42,125 nucleotides of DNA from CAZWVR01 sp964637235. Its GTDB lineage: Bacteria > Bacteroidota > Bacteroidia > Bacteroidales > S143-33. The notes under the pieces were generated by a model, which saw nothing but the letters and a program-made list of their open reading frames with translations, searched no databases and was not told where the DNA came from. The position numbers were made by a program, and so were the translations under genes. The stretch is taken from assembly GCA_964637235.1 (NCBI GenBank), contig CAZWVR010000011.1, positions 1-42,125 on the forward strand. The letters are read 5' to 3'. Each line of letters opens with the position of its first letter. Position 1 is the first letter of the stretch. This document shows, piece by piece, positions 15,281 to 25,061 of this stretch.

Positions 15281-17833
15281 TTAAAGTTCCATTTTTGAGC
15301 CATTAGGCATAATAACTTCAAAAGGGATGTCATCATCTTGTTGTTGAGGTATTATAAATTCAGCTTTATCTACTTGATAATTTGATAATTTTTTACCTTT
15401 TGCTTCAACAGATTTTATTTTGATATGTTCTTGTGCTTCAATAATTTCAGATTGACGTTTAGCGTCTTTACCACCAAACGTAATTTTTATCAAAGGATTT
15501 TCGTAATCAGTAATATCTACAAGATAAGAATGCGGGTGTTCTCCTATAAAAGATGTAGGTTTAGAAACTTCTTCAAATGTAAATCTTTTTAGATAGAATG
15601 CCTGCATTTCAGCGTTGTAATATATAACATTGTAAATTTTTTGAGGATTAAATTTTTCAACTTTTTTAACCTCTCCTTCAAAATGATGTTTAAAATCGGG
15701 GTTAAAAACATAGTATCTACCATCGGATAGGATAGTAAGTATTTTATCGTTCTGAGTAAATTCTCCAAGAAAAACTTCGGCTTCCGTATCTTTAAGTCTC
15801 TGTGTTTTAGGGTCAAACCATATTTTTATACCTCCGAGAGTAGATTCGCCTTTTTCTTTAAGTTCTATTTTATAAACAGGGTGTTTAGTTAAAATATTTC
15901 CCTTTGCATTTCTATTTTTTATAGCCAACTGTGCAAAATCAAATTCAAAGATTCTTCGTTTCAATCTGGGTTTTGGTTTCAGTTTTACTATAACTTTTTC
16001 TGCTTCTGCATTAGGATTGGCAGAAAAGTATAGAATTTTTGAATAAGGAGCGCCTTGCGTTAAGTTATATTTTTTATCTCTTAATACAGAATAAACAGCA
16101 AAACGTTTTACAAAGGTATATCCTGTTTTACCGTCAAGATATGCAACATTGTATATAGTCCTTTTGTCATTGTTTTTAAATACATTAGCGTAGATTATAT
16201 TTTGTCCTACAAAAGTTTTTGGTGCAACTTTGGTAATTAGATATGTACCATCTCTGAGGAATACTATTACATCGTCCAATTCGGAGCAGTCTGCTATATA
16301 TTCAACATTATCACCTTTCAGGTCTGTTCCTATAAACCCATCTTTATAATTAACAAAAAGTTTTTTATTTGCGACAGCTACTTTTTTAGCTTCTATCTGG
16401 TCAAAATTAGTGATACGAGTTTTTCTATTTTTATCTTTGCCGTATTTTTCTTTTAGGCGAAGGAAGTAGTCTATTGTATAAGGGATAATGTTATTTAAGT
16501 TGTATTTTATTTGCTTAATTTCTTCGTTTAATTTACGTATTTTTTCCTCTGCTTTAAATGAGTCATATTTTGAAATTCTTTTAATTTTTATTTCTGTAAG
16601 TTTAATTATATCGTCAGTTGTTATTTCTCTAATAAATTGCTTTTTAAAAGGTTTAAGTCCTTCATCAATAGTTTGAATTATTTGTTCAAAAGTTTCACAT
16701 TTTTCTATTCTAAGGTAGATTCTATTTTCAATAAATATTTTTTCCAACGAGGAAAAGAATAATTGTTCATTGAGTTCAGATAATCTTATTTGTAATTCTT
16801 GTTTAAGGAGGTTAACGGTATTATCTACGGAACGTTTTAGGAGTTGAGAAACAGATAGGAAGCGAGGTTTATCCTCGTCAATTACACAAGCATTCGGGGA
16901 TATTGAGATTTCGCATTTTGTAAAAGCATATAAAGCGTCAATAGCGTGATCTGGACTTATATCCGAAGGCAAATGAATTATAATTTTGACATTTTCAGCG
17001 GTTTTGTCTTCAATTTTTTTAATTTTAAGTTTACCTTTTTCATTAGCAGCGAGTATAGATTCAATGATAGAGCCGGTTGTTTCGCCATAAGGTATTTCTG
17101 TTATGATAATAGTTCTTTTATCGTATTTTTCTATTTTAGCGCGGATACGCAATTTACCTCCTCTCTGACCATCATTGTATTTTGAGACGTCAATAAGCCC
17201 ACCTGTTGGGAAATCCGGATAAAGTTGAAAATTTTCACCTTTTAGATAGGCTATAGCAGCATCGATAAGTTCATTAAAGTTATGGGGTAAAATTTTAGTA
17301 GAAAGCCCGACAGCAATACCTTCTACACCTTGTGCAAGTAATAATGGGAATTTAACAGGTAGATGAATAGGTTCTTTTTTACGACCGTCGTAGGATGGTT
17401 TCCATTGTGTAGTTTTAGGATTGAAAGCTACTTCAAGGGCGAATTTAGAAAGACGGGCTTCAATATAACGTGGTGCAGCTGCACTATCCCCTGTATATAT
17501 ATTGCCCCAGTTTCCTTGAGTATCTATAAGCAAGCCTTTTTGTCCGAGTTGCACCAGTGCTTCACCGATAGAGGCATCCCCATGCGGATGATATTGCATT
17601 GTATGACCGATTATATTGGCAACTTTATTATAACGCCCATCGTCAAGCTCTTTCATGGCATGGAGAATGCGACGTTGCACTGGTTTTAGTCCATCATTTA
17701 TATGAGGAATTGCTCGCTCTAATATTACATAAGAAGCATAATCGAGAAACCAGTTTTCAAATAGTTCAGAAACAGTTATCACTTTCCCATTTGTTTCTTC
17801 GGAATATTTTTCGTTATTGCTGTTTTCCTCCAT
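15281..17833 (-). CDS. parC: DNA topoisomerase IV subunit A (GyrA/ParC family)
   Basis: Type IIA topoisomerase breakage-reunion subunit that decatenates chromosomes with a ParE-type ATPase partner. The 850 residues show the winged-helix domain (GLKPVQRRILHAMKELDDG), HPHGDASIGEALVQ in the quinolone-resistance region, and the catalytic tyrosine Y123 in AAAPRYIEARLSKF. The tower/coiled-coil region spans about 330-480, followed by a divergent C-terminal beta-propeller-like half ending in an acidic QQQDDDIPFEV tail. The C-terminal part lacks the GyrA box, which fits ParC rather than GyrA; this is the usual Bacteroidota topoisomerase IV form. A TATTTTTG element (minus strand, 17861-17868) lies 28 bp upstream. 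No parE gene is adjacent. Confidence 0.9.
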   Translation of the reverse strand: MEENSNNEKYSEETNGKVITVSELFENWFLDYASYVILERAIPHINDGLKPVQRRILHAMKELDDGRYNKVANIIGHTMQYHPHGDASIGEALVQLGQKGLLIDTQGNWGNIYTGDSAAAPRYIEARLSKFALEVAFNPKTTQWKPSYDGRKKEPIHLPVKFPLLLAQGVEGIAVGLSTKILPHNFNELIDAAIAYLKGENFQLYPDFPTGGLIDVSKYNDGQRGGKLRIRAKIEKYDKRTIIITEIPYGETTGSIIESILAANEKGKLKIKKIEDKTAENVKIIIHLPSDISPDHAIDALYAFTKCEISISPNACVIDEDKPRFLSVSQLLKRSVDNTVNLLKQELQIRLSELNEQLFFSSLEKIFIENRIYLRIEKCETFEQIIQTIDEGLKPFKKQFIREITTDDIIKLTEIKIKRISKYDSFKAEEKIRKLNEEIKQIKYNLNNIIPYTIDYFLRLKEKYGKDKNRKTRITNFDQIEAKKVAVANKKLFVNYKDGFIGTDLKGDNVEYIADCSELDDVIVFLRDGTYLITKVAPKTFVGQNIIYANVFKNNDKRTIYNVAYLDGKTGYTFVKRFAVYSVLRDKKYNLTQGAPYSKILYFSANPNAEAEKVIVKLKPKPRLKRRIFEFDFAQLAIKNRNAKGNILTKHPVYKIELKEKGESTLGGIKIWFDPKTQRLKDTEAEVFLGEFTQNDKILTILSDGRYYVFNPDFKHHFEGEVKKVEKFNPQKIYNVIYYNAEMQAFYLKRFTFEEVSKPTSFIGEHPHSYLVDITDYENPLIKITFGGKDAKRQSEIIEAQEHIKIKSVEAKGKKLSNYQVDKAEFIIPQQQDDDIPFEVIMPNGSKMEL

Positions 17834-17912
17834 ATTTTGTAAACTTTATTTTACAAATCGCAAAAATAGAAAAAATTTTTAAAGCCTATAATGCTCTTAG
17901 CTTTGCTTTATA

Positions 17913-17957
17913 TACATTGTAGAAAATTACCTAAAAGTAGGATATTTTATCAATGTA
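17913..17957 (-). terminator. Possible hairpin at the 3' end of dnaE
   Basis: Outer arms tacattg (17913-17919) and caatgta (17951-17957) enclose a small hairpin built from ccta and tagg. Minus-strand sequence after the inner stem is T-rich. It lies 25 bp beyond the dnaE stop and upstream of parC, but the stems are short. Confidence 0.3.
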
Positions 17958-17981
17958 GGAAAAATTGACAAATTAGAAGTT

Positions 17982-20900
17982 CTACCCAATATTACCATAC
18001 AATTTAAAGCCTATATTTTTCTCATTGATAAAGTTCAGCAATTCTGGTGAAAGTTTAATTTTGTATTTCATAGAGTTCATAATTACCCATACTTTTGTTT
18101 CGTCATCGTAGATTAGGAATTTGACACCTACCGAACCTTTATTTTTGGCTATAACATTATGAAGAGTATTTATCAAATCGTCGTTAATATTTTTAACTTC
18201 AAGTTTTAAAGCTAAATACGAAATTTTAGCATTTTCTATTGGTTTAAATTCTTTAACTCTAAATTCTATTTGAGAGGGGTCATTGTATTTAACTTGAATT
18301 GTGCCCTTTACGAATAATTTTGTGCCTTCTTTTATTAAGCTTTCATATTCAATAAGTTGACTGGAAAAAAGAGCTAATTTATAAGTATCGGTAAAATCTT
18401 CAATAGTAACGATAGCCCAAGTTTTACCTTGTTTAGACAAACGACGTTCTATTTCTGTGATTACTCCTGCAATTATGATATCTTTATTTAAAAATTGTTT
18501 TAATTTCTCATTATTATGCAAATCTGCCAAAGGCATTGTACGGAAAGCTTCTATTATATGCTTATAGTTATCAAGAGGATGAGCAGAAAGATATACTCCA
18601 ATAAGTTCTTTTTCCTTTGCGAGTTTTTTCATAATATTCCATTTATACTGGTCGTCTGGCGGGTTAGGTTTATTGATATTTGAATCGTCGGTTATTTCGC
18701 CGAATAAAGAAGTTTTACTTTTTAATTTACTTTGTTGAAAAGCTGCACCGAATTTAAGGAGTTCATCTGCAAAAGTTGTATTTTCTGAGACTTCTTGTAA
18801 TAGGACTGTTCTATCGTATTGCAGTAATGAATCAAAAGCACCTGAAAGAATCAAATTTTCAAATACTCGTTTATTAACGGCACTAAGATCAACACGTTGG
18901 ACAAAGTCGTATATATCCTTAAATGCTCCATTTTTTTTACGTTCTTGGATAATCATATCCACCACACCTTCTCCAACACCTTTTATAGCAGCCAAACCAA
19001 AGCGAATATTTCCTTCTTTTGTGACTGTAAAAGTTTTATAACTTTCGTTAATATCTGGGACCATAACTTTAATGCCCATACTCCGTATGTCCTCAATGAG
19101 CTTTGAAATTTTATCAATATTGTTAATATTTCTACTCATTACAGCTGCCATATATTCAGCAGGATAATGAGCTTTTAGATATGCAGTTTGATATGCTACA
19201 AAAGCATAAGAAGTAGCATGAGATTTATTGAAAGCATAAGAAGCAAAAGCCTCCCAATCGTTCCAAATCTGTTCAGCTTTATCCAATGGAATATTATTTT
19301 TTTTGCAACCTTCAAAAAACTTCGGTTTCATTTCGTCCAGTTCTTTTTTCTTTTTCTTACCCATAGCTTTACGGAGCTTATCAGCTTCGCCTTTTGTAAA
19401 TCCTGCTAATTTTTGGGATAGCAACATCACTTGCTCTTGATATATCGTAATGCCATAAGTTTCTGCCAGATATTCTTCCATTTCCGGTAAAAGATATTCT
19501 ACTTTTTCTCGTCCGTGTTTCCTATCTATATAATGTTGGATATATTTCATAGGACCGGGTCGATATAGAGCATTCATTGCCACTAAATCCTCTAATCTAT
19601 TCGGTTTCAATGCTTTAAGATATTTACGCATTCCATCAGACTCAAATTGGAAGGTTCCAATAGTTTTTCCTTCTGAATATAATTTGTATGTTTTCTCATC
19701 ATCAAGAGGAATGTTGTCAATATCTAACTTTATGCCATGGGAATATTCAATATTTTTTACTGCATCTCTAATTATAGAAAGAGTTTTTAAACCGAGGAAA
19801 TCCATTTTCAGCAGGCCTACTTCTTCGACAAAATGTCCATCATACTGTGTCACGAGTAATTTAGCGTCTTTATGGGTAGTTAATGGGATAAAATTTTCCA
19901 GATCATCTCTTCCTATAATTGTACCACAAGCATGGAGACCTACCTGCCTTACAGAACCTTCTAAAATTTCTGCAAATTCAAATACTTTACGAATATCGCC
20001 AGTACTTTCGCTGCGAACTCTTGCTAATTCAGGAGAATTAGCATAAGCTTTTTCAAAAGTCATATTAGCAGGCTTATCCGGTACCAATTTTGCCAATTTA
20101 TTAGCTGTTTCCAAAGGTACTTTTAGGACCCTGGCAACATCGTGTATTGCCATCTTAGGAGCCATCTTGCCAAATGTAATAATATGTGCTACCCGTTTAC
20201 GTCCGTATTTATTAGCAACCCATTCCAGAATTTTATCCCTCCCATCTTCGTCAAAATCAACATCAATATCTGGCATTGATGTTCTTTCCGGATTAAGAAA
20301 TCTTTCAAACAACAGATTATAGCGTATTGGATCTATATTCGTGATTTTCAATGCATAAGATATAGCAGCACCAGCTGCTGAACCGCGTCCGGGACCAACA
20401 GAAATGCCTTGTTCACGAGCTGCCTTAATAAAATCCCACACTATCAAAAAATAACTGGAAAAATTTTTCTCTTTAATAACATTAAGTTCAAAATCTAACC
20501 TTTCTTTTATTTTCGGTGTTATTTCGCCCCATCTTTCTTTTGCGCCTTCGTAAACTAAATGCCGTAAATACTCATGGTCATCTTTAAACTCCGATGGTAT
20601 CTGGAAATGAGGCATTATATGTTTACGATTTATATCGTACTCCTCTACTTTATCAGCTATCTCAAGAGTATTCTCCAAAGCTTCTGGAACCTCGGAAAAT
20701 AGTTCATACATTTGCTCTGGACTTTTAAAATACTCCTGCCGAGTATATCGCATACGATTAGGATCATCTAAATCCTTTTTAGTACTTATACACAGCAGAA
20801 TATCATGAGCATCAGCATCCTCGCGATTTAAAAAATGCACATCATTAGTAGCTATAAGCTTTATATTATATTCTTTTGCAAGCTTAATAAGTGCCTCATT

Positions 20901-21488
20901 TACAACAAGTTGTCTTTCATATACTCGCTTATCCATTTCCGGATCACCACTGGGATGCTTCATCAATTCCAAATAAAAATCGTCGCCAAATAAATCTAAA
21001 AAATATTCTATGGCACTTTTGGCTGCCTCAATATCATTTCTAAGTATAGCCTGAGGGATTTCACCACCAAGACAAGCTGAGGAAACTATTAACCCTTTAT
21101 GATACTTTTCCAACAATTCTCTATCTATACGCGGTCTCCCGTAATACATACCTTCTATAGCTCCATAAGAAACCAACTTCATAAGATTATGGTATCCCTC
21201 CAAATTTTTAGCAAGCAAAATAAGATGATAATTATGTTTTTCTCCACGTTCAGTGTGTTTATCAAAACGACTATTTTTAGCCATATAAGCTTCTACTCCC
21301 AAAATTGGCTTTATTCCCTCTTTTCGAGCAGTATTAAAAAACTCCTTTATTCCATACATAAAACCATGATCGGTAAGAGCTAATGCATTCATTCCATATT
21401 CCTTGGCTTTGCTTACCAATCCTTTGATACTTGCAGCTCCATCAAGTATGGAATACTGAGAGTGAACGTGAAGGTGTATAAATTCCAT
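17982..21488 (-). CDS. dnaE: DNA polymerase III subunit alpha
   Basis: Replicative polymerase catalytic subunit. The 1168 residues begin with the PHP domain (FIHLHVHSQYSILDGAAS, then ALTDHGFMYG). The palm carries the catalytic aspartates in MPDIDVDFDEDGRDKIL, the fingers GLHACGTIIG and IYQEQVM, and KLRKAMGKKKKKELD lies in the thumb/finger region. Toward the C-terminus an OB fold (DIIIAGVITEIERRLSKQG) follows. Length is typical of DnaE1. The 5' flank contains TAATTTTG (minus strand, 21519-21526) with a TTTG 23 bp upstream, a slightly long-spaced promoter candidate, and then a GC-rich repeat that separates dnaE from the AsmA-like gene. Confidence 0.96.
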   Translation of the reverse strand: MEFIHLHVHSQYSILDGAASIKGLVSKAKEYGMNALALTDHGFMYGIKEFFNTARKEGIKPILGVEAYMAKNSRFDKHTERGEKHNYHLILLAKNLEGYHNLMKLVSYGAIEGMYYGRPRIDRELLEKYHKGLIVSSACLGGEIPQAILRNDIEAAKSAIEYFLDLFGDDFYLELMKHPSGDPEMDKRVYERQLVVNEALIKLAKEYNIKLIATNDVHFLNREDADAHDILLCISTKKDLDDPNRMRYTRQEYFKSPEQMYELFSEVPEALENTLEIADKVEEYDINRKHIMPHFQIPSEFKDDHEYLRHLVYEGAKERWGEITPKIKERLDFELNVIKEKNFSSYFLIVWDFIKAAREQGISVGPGRGSAAGAAISYALKITNIDPIRYNLLFERFLNPERTSMPDIDVDFDEDGRDKILEWVANKYGRKRVAHIITFGKMAPKMAIHDVARVLKVPLETANKLAKLVPDKPANMTFEKAYANSPELARVRSESTGDIRKVFEFAEILEGSVRQVGLHACGTIIGRDDLENFIPLTTHKDAKLLVTQYDGHFVEEVGLLKMDFLGLKTLSIIRDAVKNIEYSHGIKLDIDNIPLDDEKTYKLYSEGKTIGTFQFESDGMRKYLKALKPNRLEDLVAMNALYRPGPMKYIQHYIDRKHGREKVEYLLPEMEEYLAETYGITIYQEQVMLLSQKLAGFTKGEADKLRKAMGKKKKKELDEMKPKFFEGCKKNNIPLDKAEQIWNDWEAFASYAFNKSHATSYAFVAYQTAYLKAHYPAEYMAAVMSRNINNIDKISKLIEDIRSMGIKVMVPDINESYKTFTVTKEGNIRFGLAAIKGVGEGVVDMIIQERKKNGAFKDIYDFVQRVDLSAVNKRVFENLILSGAFDSLLQYDRTVLLQEVSENTTFADELLKFGAAFQQSKLKSKTSLFGEITDDSNINKPNPPDDQYKWNIMKKLAKEKELIGVYLSAHPLDNYKHIIEAFRTMPLADLHNNEKLKQFLNKDIIIAGVITEIERRLSKQGKTWAIVTIEDFTDTYKLALFSSQLIEYESLIKEGTKLFVKGTIQVKYNDPSQIEFRVKEFKPIENAKISYLALKLEVKNINDDLINTLHNVIAKNKGSVGVKFLIYDDETKVWVIMNSMKYKIKLSPELLNFINEKNIGFKLYGNIG

Positions 21489-21595
21489 TTTGCCAGCTTT
21501 TAAATACTCAAAATTATAAATTAGGAGATAGAGCCCAAAAATAATTATTCAAATTTTGTTAACATTTCTATGGATTTAAGTAAAAAAGATATTTT

Positions 21596-21779
21596 TTAGG
21601 GCGTTCCCGCCGCCGACGCAATGGCTCCGCAGCGGCGGTCGGGTGCTCCGCTTATATTCAGCTCGGCAAAAAAGGCTGCGGCAATGGTGTGCGTGGGGCT
21701 TCGCTCCTCCGCTCAGCCTCCGCCACCAAGCCGCAGCAACCTTTTTGCCTTCGCTTCATACCGCTTCGCCCCCTAACGC
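21596..21779. repeat. 184-bp GC-rich intergenic element with two hairpins
   Basis: This element fills most of the 307-bp gap between dnaE and the AsmA-like gene, which holds no gene. It begins ttagggcgttccc and ends cgccccctaacgc. Counted over 120 bases it is about 67% G+C, against roughly one third around it. Two stems are visible: cccgccgccg (21606-21615) with cggcggtcggg (21633-21643), and ggcaaaaaaggctgcggc (21665-21682) with its near-complement at 21730-21749. The edge motifs and the paired AAAAAGG/CCTTTTT arms resemble GC-rich intergenic repeats that I recognise from Bacteroidota genomes; whether other copies exist cannot be seen here. Its abrupt composition change suggests a mobile or REP-like element rather than a local terminator. 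Confidence 0.65.
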
Positions 21780-21795
21780 ATTTTTACAATAACCT

Positions 21796-24612
21796 CTACA
21801 TTTTTAATGCTTCCCTTCTCGACTTGTTAATAATTCTATCATTCTGCCGCTCCACGCGTTTAACAATTTTATCCCCTTCTCTTTGTGCTTTTTTTATAAT
21901 CTGTTTCGCCCTCTTTTCTGCTTTCATAATTATCTTATTTGCCCTCCGACGATATCTATTCATAATCTTATTCATACGTTTATAGGCAATTTTCCTCAAA
22001 AAAGGATTATTCAACTTCTTTTTCCAAGGCTTTATAAGCTCTTGCGCTATATTCATAATACTATCAGCTTGCCGTCGAGCTTGCTCTCTAATTATAGCTG
22101 CCTCCGTTTGAGCTACATTTAAAATTGAATCACGCTGTCTGTTCGCAACCATCAATCTCTCCTGCATCTTAATACGTACACTATCCATATATGCCTCCCC
22201 AACTGACGATAATTCATGCTTTTTTATTGATATTGAAGGCGTTATATTAGTCCCTATCTTAACTATTTTGGGCTCATCAATTGTACCCCCTATTTCTATT
22301 TTTACCTTTATATTATTCGTAAAGCCTGTCAATGGAATACTAATGAGCTTCATCACCTTTTGAGGTTTTACCTGCATCAAAATATGAAACTCAATAGTTC
22401 TATCTAAATTAGAACGTCCATATACATCAATATTAGCATCTGAAAAACCAAAACTCGTCTCCGGAACTATAATATTCCCATTGACAATACTGAAACGAAA
22501 ATCTAAATTCGTAATTGAAGGATTTTTAAAGTCCGGATTACCAGTGGCTTTGGATATTAAAGTAAAAACTTTATTATTTTCTATGGCTATATTATCACTC
22601 TTTAAATAACCCCTTCCATTTAATGTCCTAAAAATAGGATTATACTGATAATCAGTGAGCATATCAATAGTCAATCCAGCATTAACTACTCCTTGTATCT
22701 TGCTGAGTATAGGAGCTATGGAATCAATAAATGTAATATTACTTATTTGCGCTATGACGATATGTTCCATATCATACTTGAAAGAAATTTTAGGATATAG
22801 ATAATTAGAAGCGTCATATATGCCCGAGAGGCTAATTCTCCCATTTAAGGCATTCATATTTATATTTTGTAAATATGCTACGGAATTTTTTAGTCCTACT
22901 TTCCCTATTATGTTTGTCAATAAAAGATTTTCATATTTCACACTATCACTTTGTATATTTAAAATTAATCGCACTTGCTTAGGAAGCTCAAATGTAAGAG
23001 TATCTTGCTCATTATTATGATCTACATAAGTGACATTTTGATTATTTTCTTGATAATCAATAATTTGGTTGATATCCACAAATGGTGAATAAATATTAAG
23101 TCTCCCTGATAATACCTCGTTTGAATTAAGAAAATATTTAAAAATGTTATTTAAATATCCTTGCACAAAAAAATCCGAATTAACGTATTTCAAATGCAAA
23201 TTGTTTATTAGAGTTTTATTAGTTGAAAAAGTTATATTTGTTTTAGGTATAGATATAAAAGTACCATCGGAAAAAGTAGCAGTAAAATCTTTAACTGTCA
23301 AATTACCAGCTGTTAAGTAATCGGAAATATCTTCCGAATATAAATCTGGGAAATTAAATTTAAAACTTGACTGCAATAAGCCAGTAAGTACCGTCTCTTT
23401 GAGAGGTATAAAATTTTTTAACGTAGAAAAATCTATATTAGCATTAGCTTCTCCTTGTGCACTTAATGTATTTTTTGCACCCCTCATAATAAAAAAAGCC
23501 TCTATTTTGTTAGAAAGACTATACGCAGAAAATTGCGATACTTTGAAAATGTATTCTTCTAAATTCCCCTTTCCAATAAATTTCAACGCAATATTTATAT
23601 TGCGTATCTTATTTTTAAGACCTTTAAATTTAAGGGAAGCATTTTTAACTAAAAGGTTGGCATTGTATATTAAATTGTTATTTATACTATCAATTGTGCC
23701 TTTAACATATCCATTTAGAGTAAAACTACCTTGCGTTTGAATACCATTAAAATAATGATAATATATGCTCGGAATTAGTGAAAGCAAATCTTTAAATTCT
23801 GTTTGAGAGGTAATATAAGAAAGTGCAATAGCAATTTTACCCTTATTAAGAATTTGCAGAGAACCATTTAAGAACAAAGATAAGTTATTGATTTTCAATT
23901 TACTATTTTTTATTACATATTTTTTTATTTTCTCATTATTCTCAAATTTTCCTGAAAAATTTAAATATGTACGTTTTAATAACTCAATTTTGTTTACTTT
24001 TAAAAAAGCATTGTGCATAGATAATTCGGTATATATAGCTGAATAGGAATCGGAAAAATTGCCTTTCAAAAAAGCATTTATATTTTGGGCATAAATTATC
24101 ACATTATTCTGATAATCAGCATATTTAAAAATACAATCATCTAAAACTAAGCGTTTTATATGTACTTGCATATTTACATTATCCTGATTTTTATTATTTT
24201 CAGTTTTTATAACAATATCATAATTTGCTTTTCCATTTTGGAGAATTTTAAAATTACCATAAACCTTCGCAAGTTCTACATCATTTATTATCAGCTTTTT
24301 GTGAAATAATAATTTTTTAAAATTAAAACCAACAAATACCTTAGGTGCATAAATTAGCGTATCCCCTTTAAAATCATCTATTCCTATAATAGTCAAATTT
24401 TTAATAGAAATGGTAATATTTGGGAAAAATTTTATAGGATTTAGATAAATAGACTGGACATAAACAGTAGCTTTAATATTATGATTTATGCTATCTTTTA
24501 AATAATTGATAATTTGTTTTTTAAATACAAAAGGAATTGAAAACAAGAGAATTAAAAAAAATATAAGGAGATAAAAAAAATACTTTAAAATTTTTAAAAT
24601 TATTTTTTTCAT
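21796..24612 (-). CDS. AsmA-family protein with long basic coiled-coil tail
   Basis: Predicted inner-membrane-anchored, periplasm-spanning protein of the AsmA/TamB-like group, which in other bacteria is linked to lipid transport to or homeostasis of the outer membrane. From MKKIILKI at 24612 the product has 938 residues (an ATG 33 bp upstream is possible): one N-terminal membrane helix, then a long repetitive beta-strand region with LYAPKVFVGFNFKKLLF and C-terminal AsmA phrases (FGFSDANIDVYGRSNLDRTI; SIPLTGFTNNIKVKIEIGGT). The last ~130 residues are a highly charged helical tail rich in Arg/Lys with repeating QADSI/QRDSI-like units. Such tails occur in Bacteroidota AsmA homologues. No operon partner; GC-rich element downstream. 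Confidence 0.85.
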   Translation of the reverse strand: MKKIILKILKYFFYLLIFFLILLFSIPFVFKKQIINYLKDSINHNIKATVYVQSIYLNPIKFFPNITISIKNLTIIGIDDFKGDTLIYAPKVFVGFNFKKLLFHKKLIINDVELAKVYGNFKILQNGKANYDIVIKTENNKNQDNVNMQVHIKRLVLDDCIFKYADYQNNVIIYAQNINAFLKGNFSDSYSAIYTELSMHNAFLKVNKIELLKRTYLNFSGKFENNEKIKKYVIKNSKLKINNLSLFLNGSLQILNKGKIAIALSYITSQTEFKDLLSLIPSIYYHYFNGIQTQGSFTLNGYVKGTIDSINNNLIYNANLLVKNASLKFKGLKNKIRNINIALKFIGKGNLEEYIFKVSQFSAYSLSNKIEAFFIMRGAKNTLSAQGEANANIDFSTLKNFIPLKETVLTGLLQSSFKFNFPDLYSEDISDYLTAGNLTVKDFTATFSDGTFISIPKTNITFSTNKTLINNLHLKYVNSDFFVQGYLNNIFKYFLNSNEVLSGRLNIYSPFVDINQIIDYQENNQNVTYVDHNNEQDTLTFELPKQVRLILNIQSDSVKYENLLLTNIIGKVGLKNSVAYLQNINMNALNGRISLSGIYDASNYLYPKISFKYDMEHIVIAQISNITFIDSIAPILSKIQGVVNAGLTIDMLTDYQYNPIFRTLNGRGYLKSDNIAIENNKVFTLISKATGNPDFKNPSITNLDFRFSIVNGNIIVPETSFGFSDANIDVYGRSNLDRTIEFHILMQVKPQKVMKLISIPLTGFTNNIKVKIEIGGTIDEPKIVKIGTNITPSISIKKHELSSVGEAYMDSVRIKMQERLMVANRQRDSILNVAQTEAAIIREQARRQADSIMNIAQELIKPWKKKLNNPFLRKIAYKRMNKIMNRYRRRANKIIMKAEKRAKQIIKKAQREGDKIVKRVERQNDRIINKSRREALKM

Positions 24613-24734
24613 TTTAAAATACTTCTTTACGCAACTATCCTGCATTACTTAGAGTAGCAAAAATGATGTAATAAAATTAAGTTAAATCTATGCAAAAAAA
24701 TAAAAACGATAAATTTTCTAAAAATAAGATTTTG

Positions 24735-25040
24735 TTAAATGAGATACTTTATTATCAACGTTATAATAGCATAAATAAATGTTGCCAGAATAACTCCTTT
24801 GGCAGATTTGTAATTATTTGTATTTAGAAATAAAAAGAATATCAATAAGTTAGCTATTACACCAACACTCAATATTTGTGAAAATAAATTATACTTAATA
24901 GCTAAATTTAAAAACTGACTAAAATCGTATGAAACATCCTGTGTTAAGTAAAAAATATACACGCCAGGAATAGGTATAACTAATCCAGATATCACACCTA
25001 TAAACCAATTATTAAACAAAGTGCTTTTTTTCTTTTTCAT
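24735..25040 (-). CDS. Small three-helix membrane protein, unknown
   Basis: 101 residues: a Lys-rich start (MKKKKSTLF) and three hydrophobic segments at about 13-32, 51-72 and 80-100. I do not recognise a family. It lies 21 bp behind the CLC-type gene on the same strand and is probably the last gene of the DUF4301-trmD-CLC operon; a role with the transporter is possible but unsupported. The positive N-terminus suggests it faces the cytoplasm. Confidence 0.6.
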   Translation of the reverse strand: MKKKKSTLFNNWFIGVISGLVIPIPGVYIFYLTQDVSYDFSQFLNLAIKYNLFSQILSVGVIANLLIFFLFLNTNNYKSAKGVILATFIYAIITLIIKYLI

Positions 25041-25061
25041 ATTTACATTTTTATTAACTTA

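Noticed and set aside
21689..21985. 98-codon plus-strand frame starting in the GC-rich element
   Set aside because: It runs from the repeat into the antisense of the AsmA-like C-terminus and is Arg/Ser/Leu-rich low-complexity; no support as a gene.
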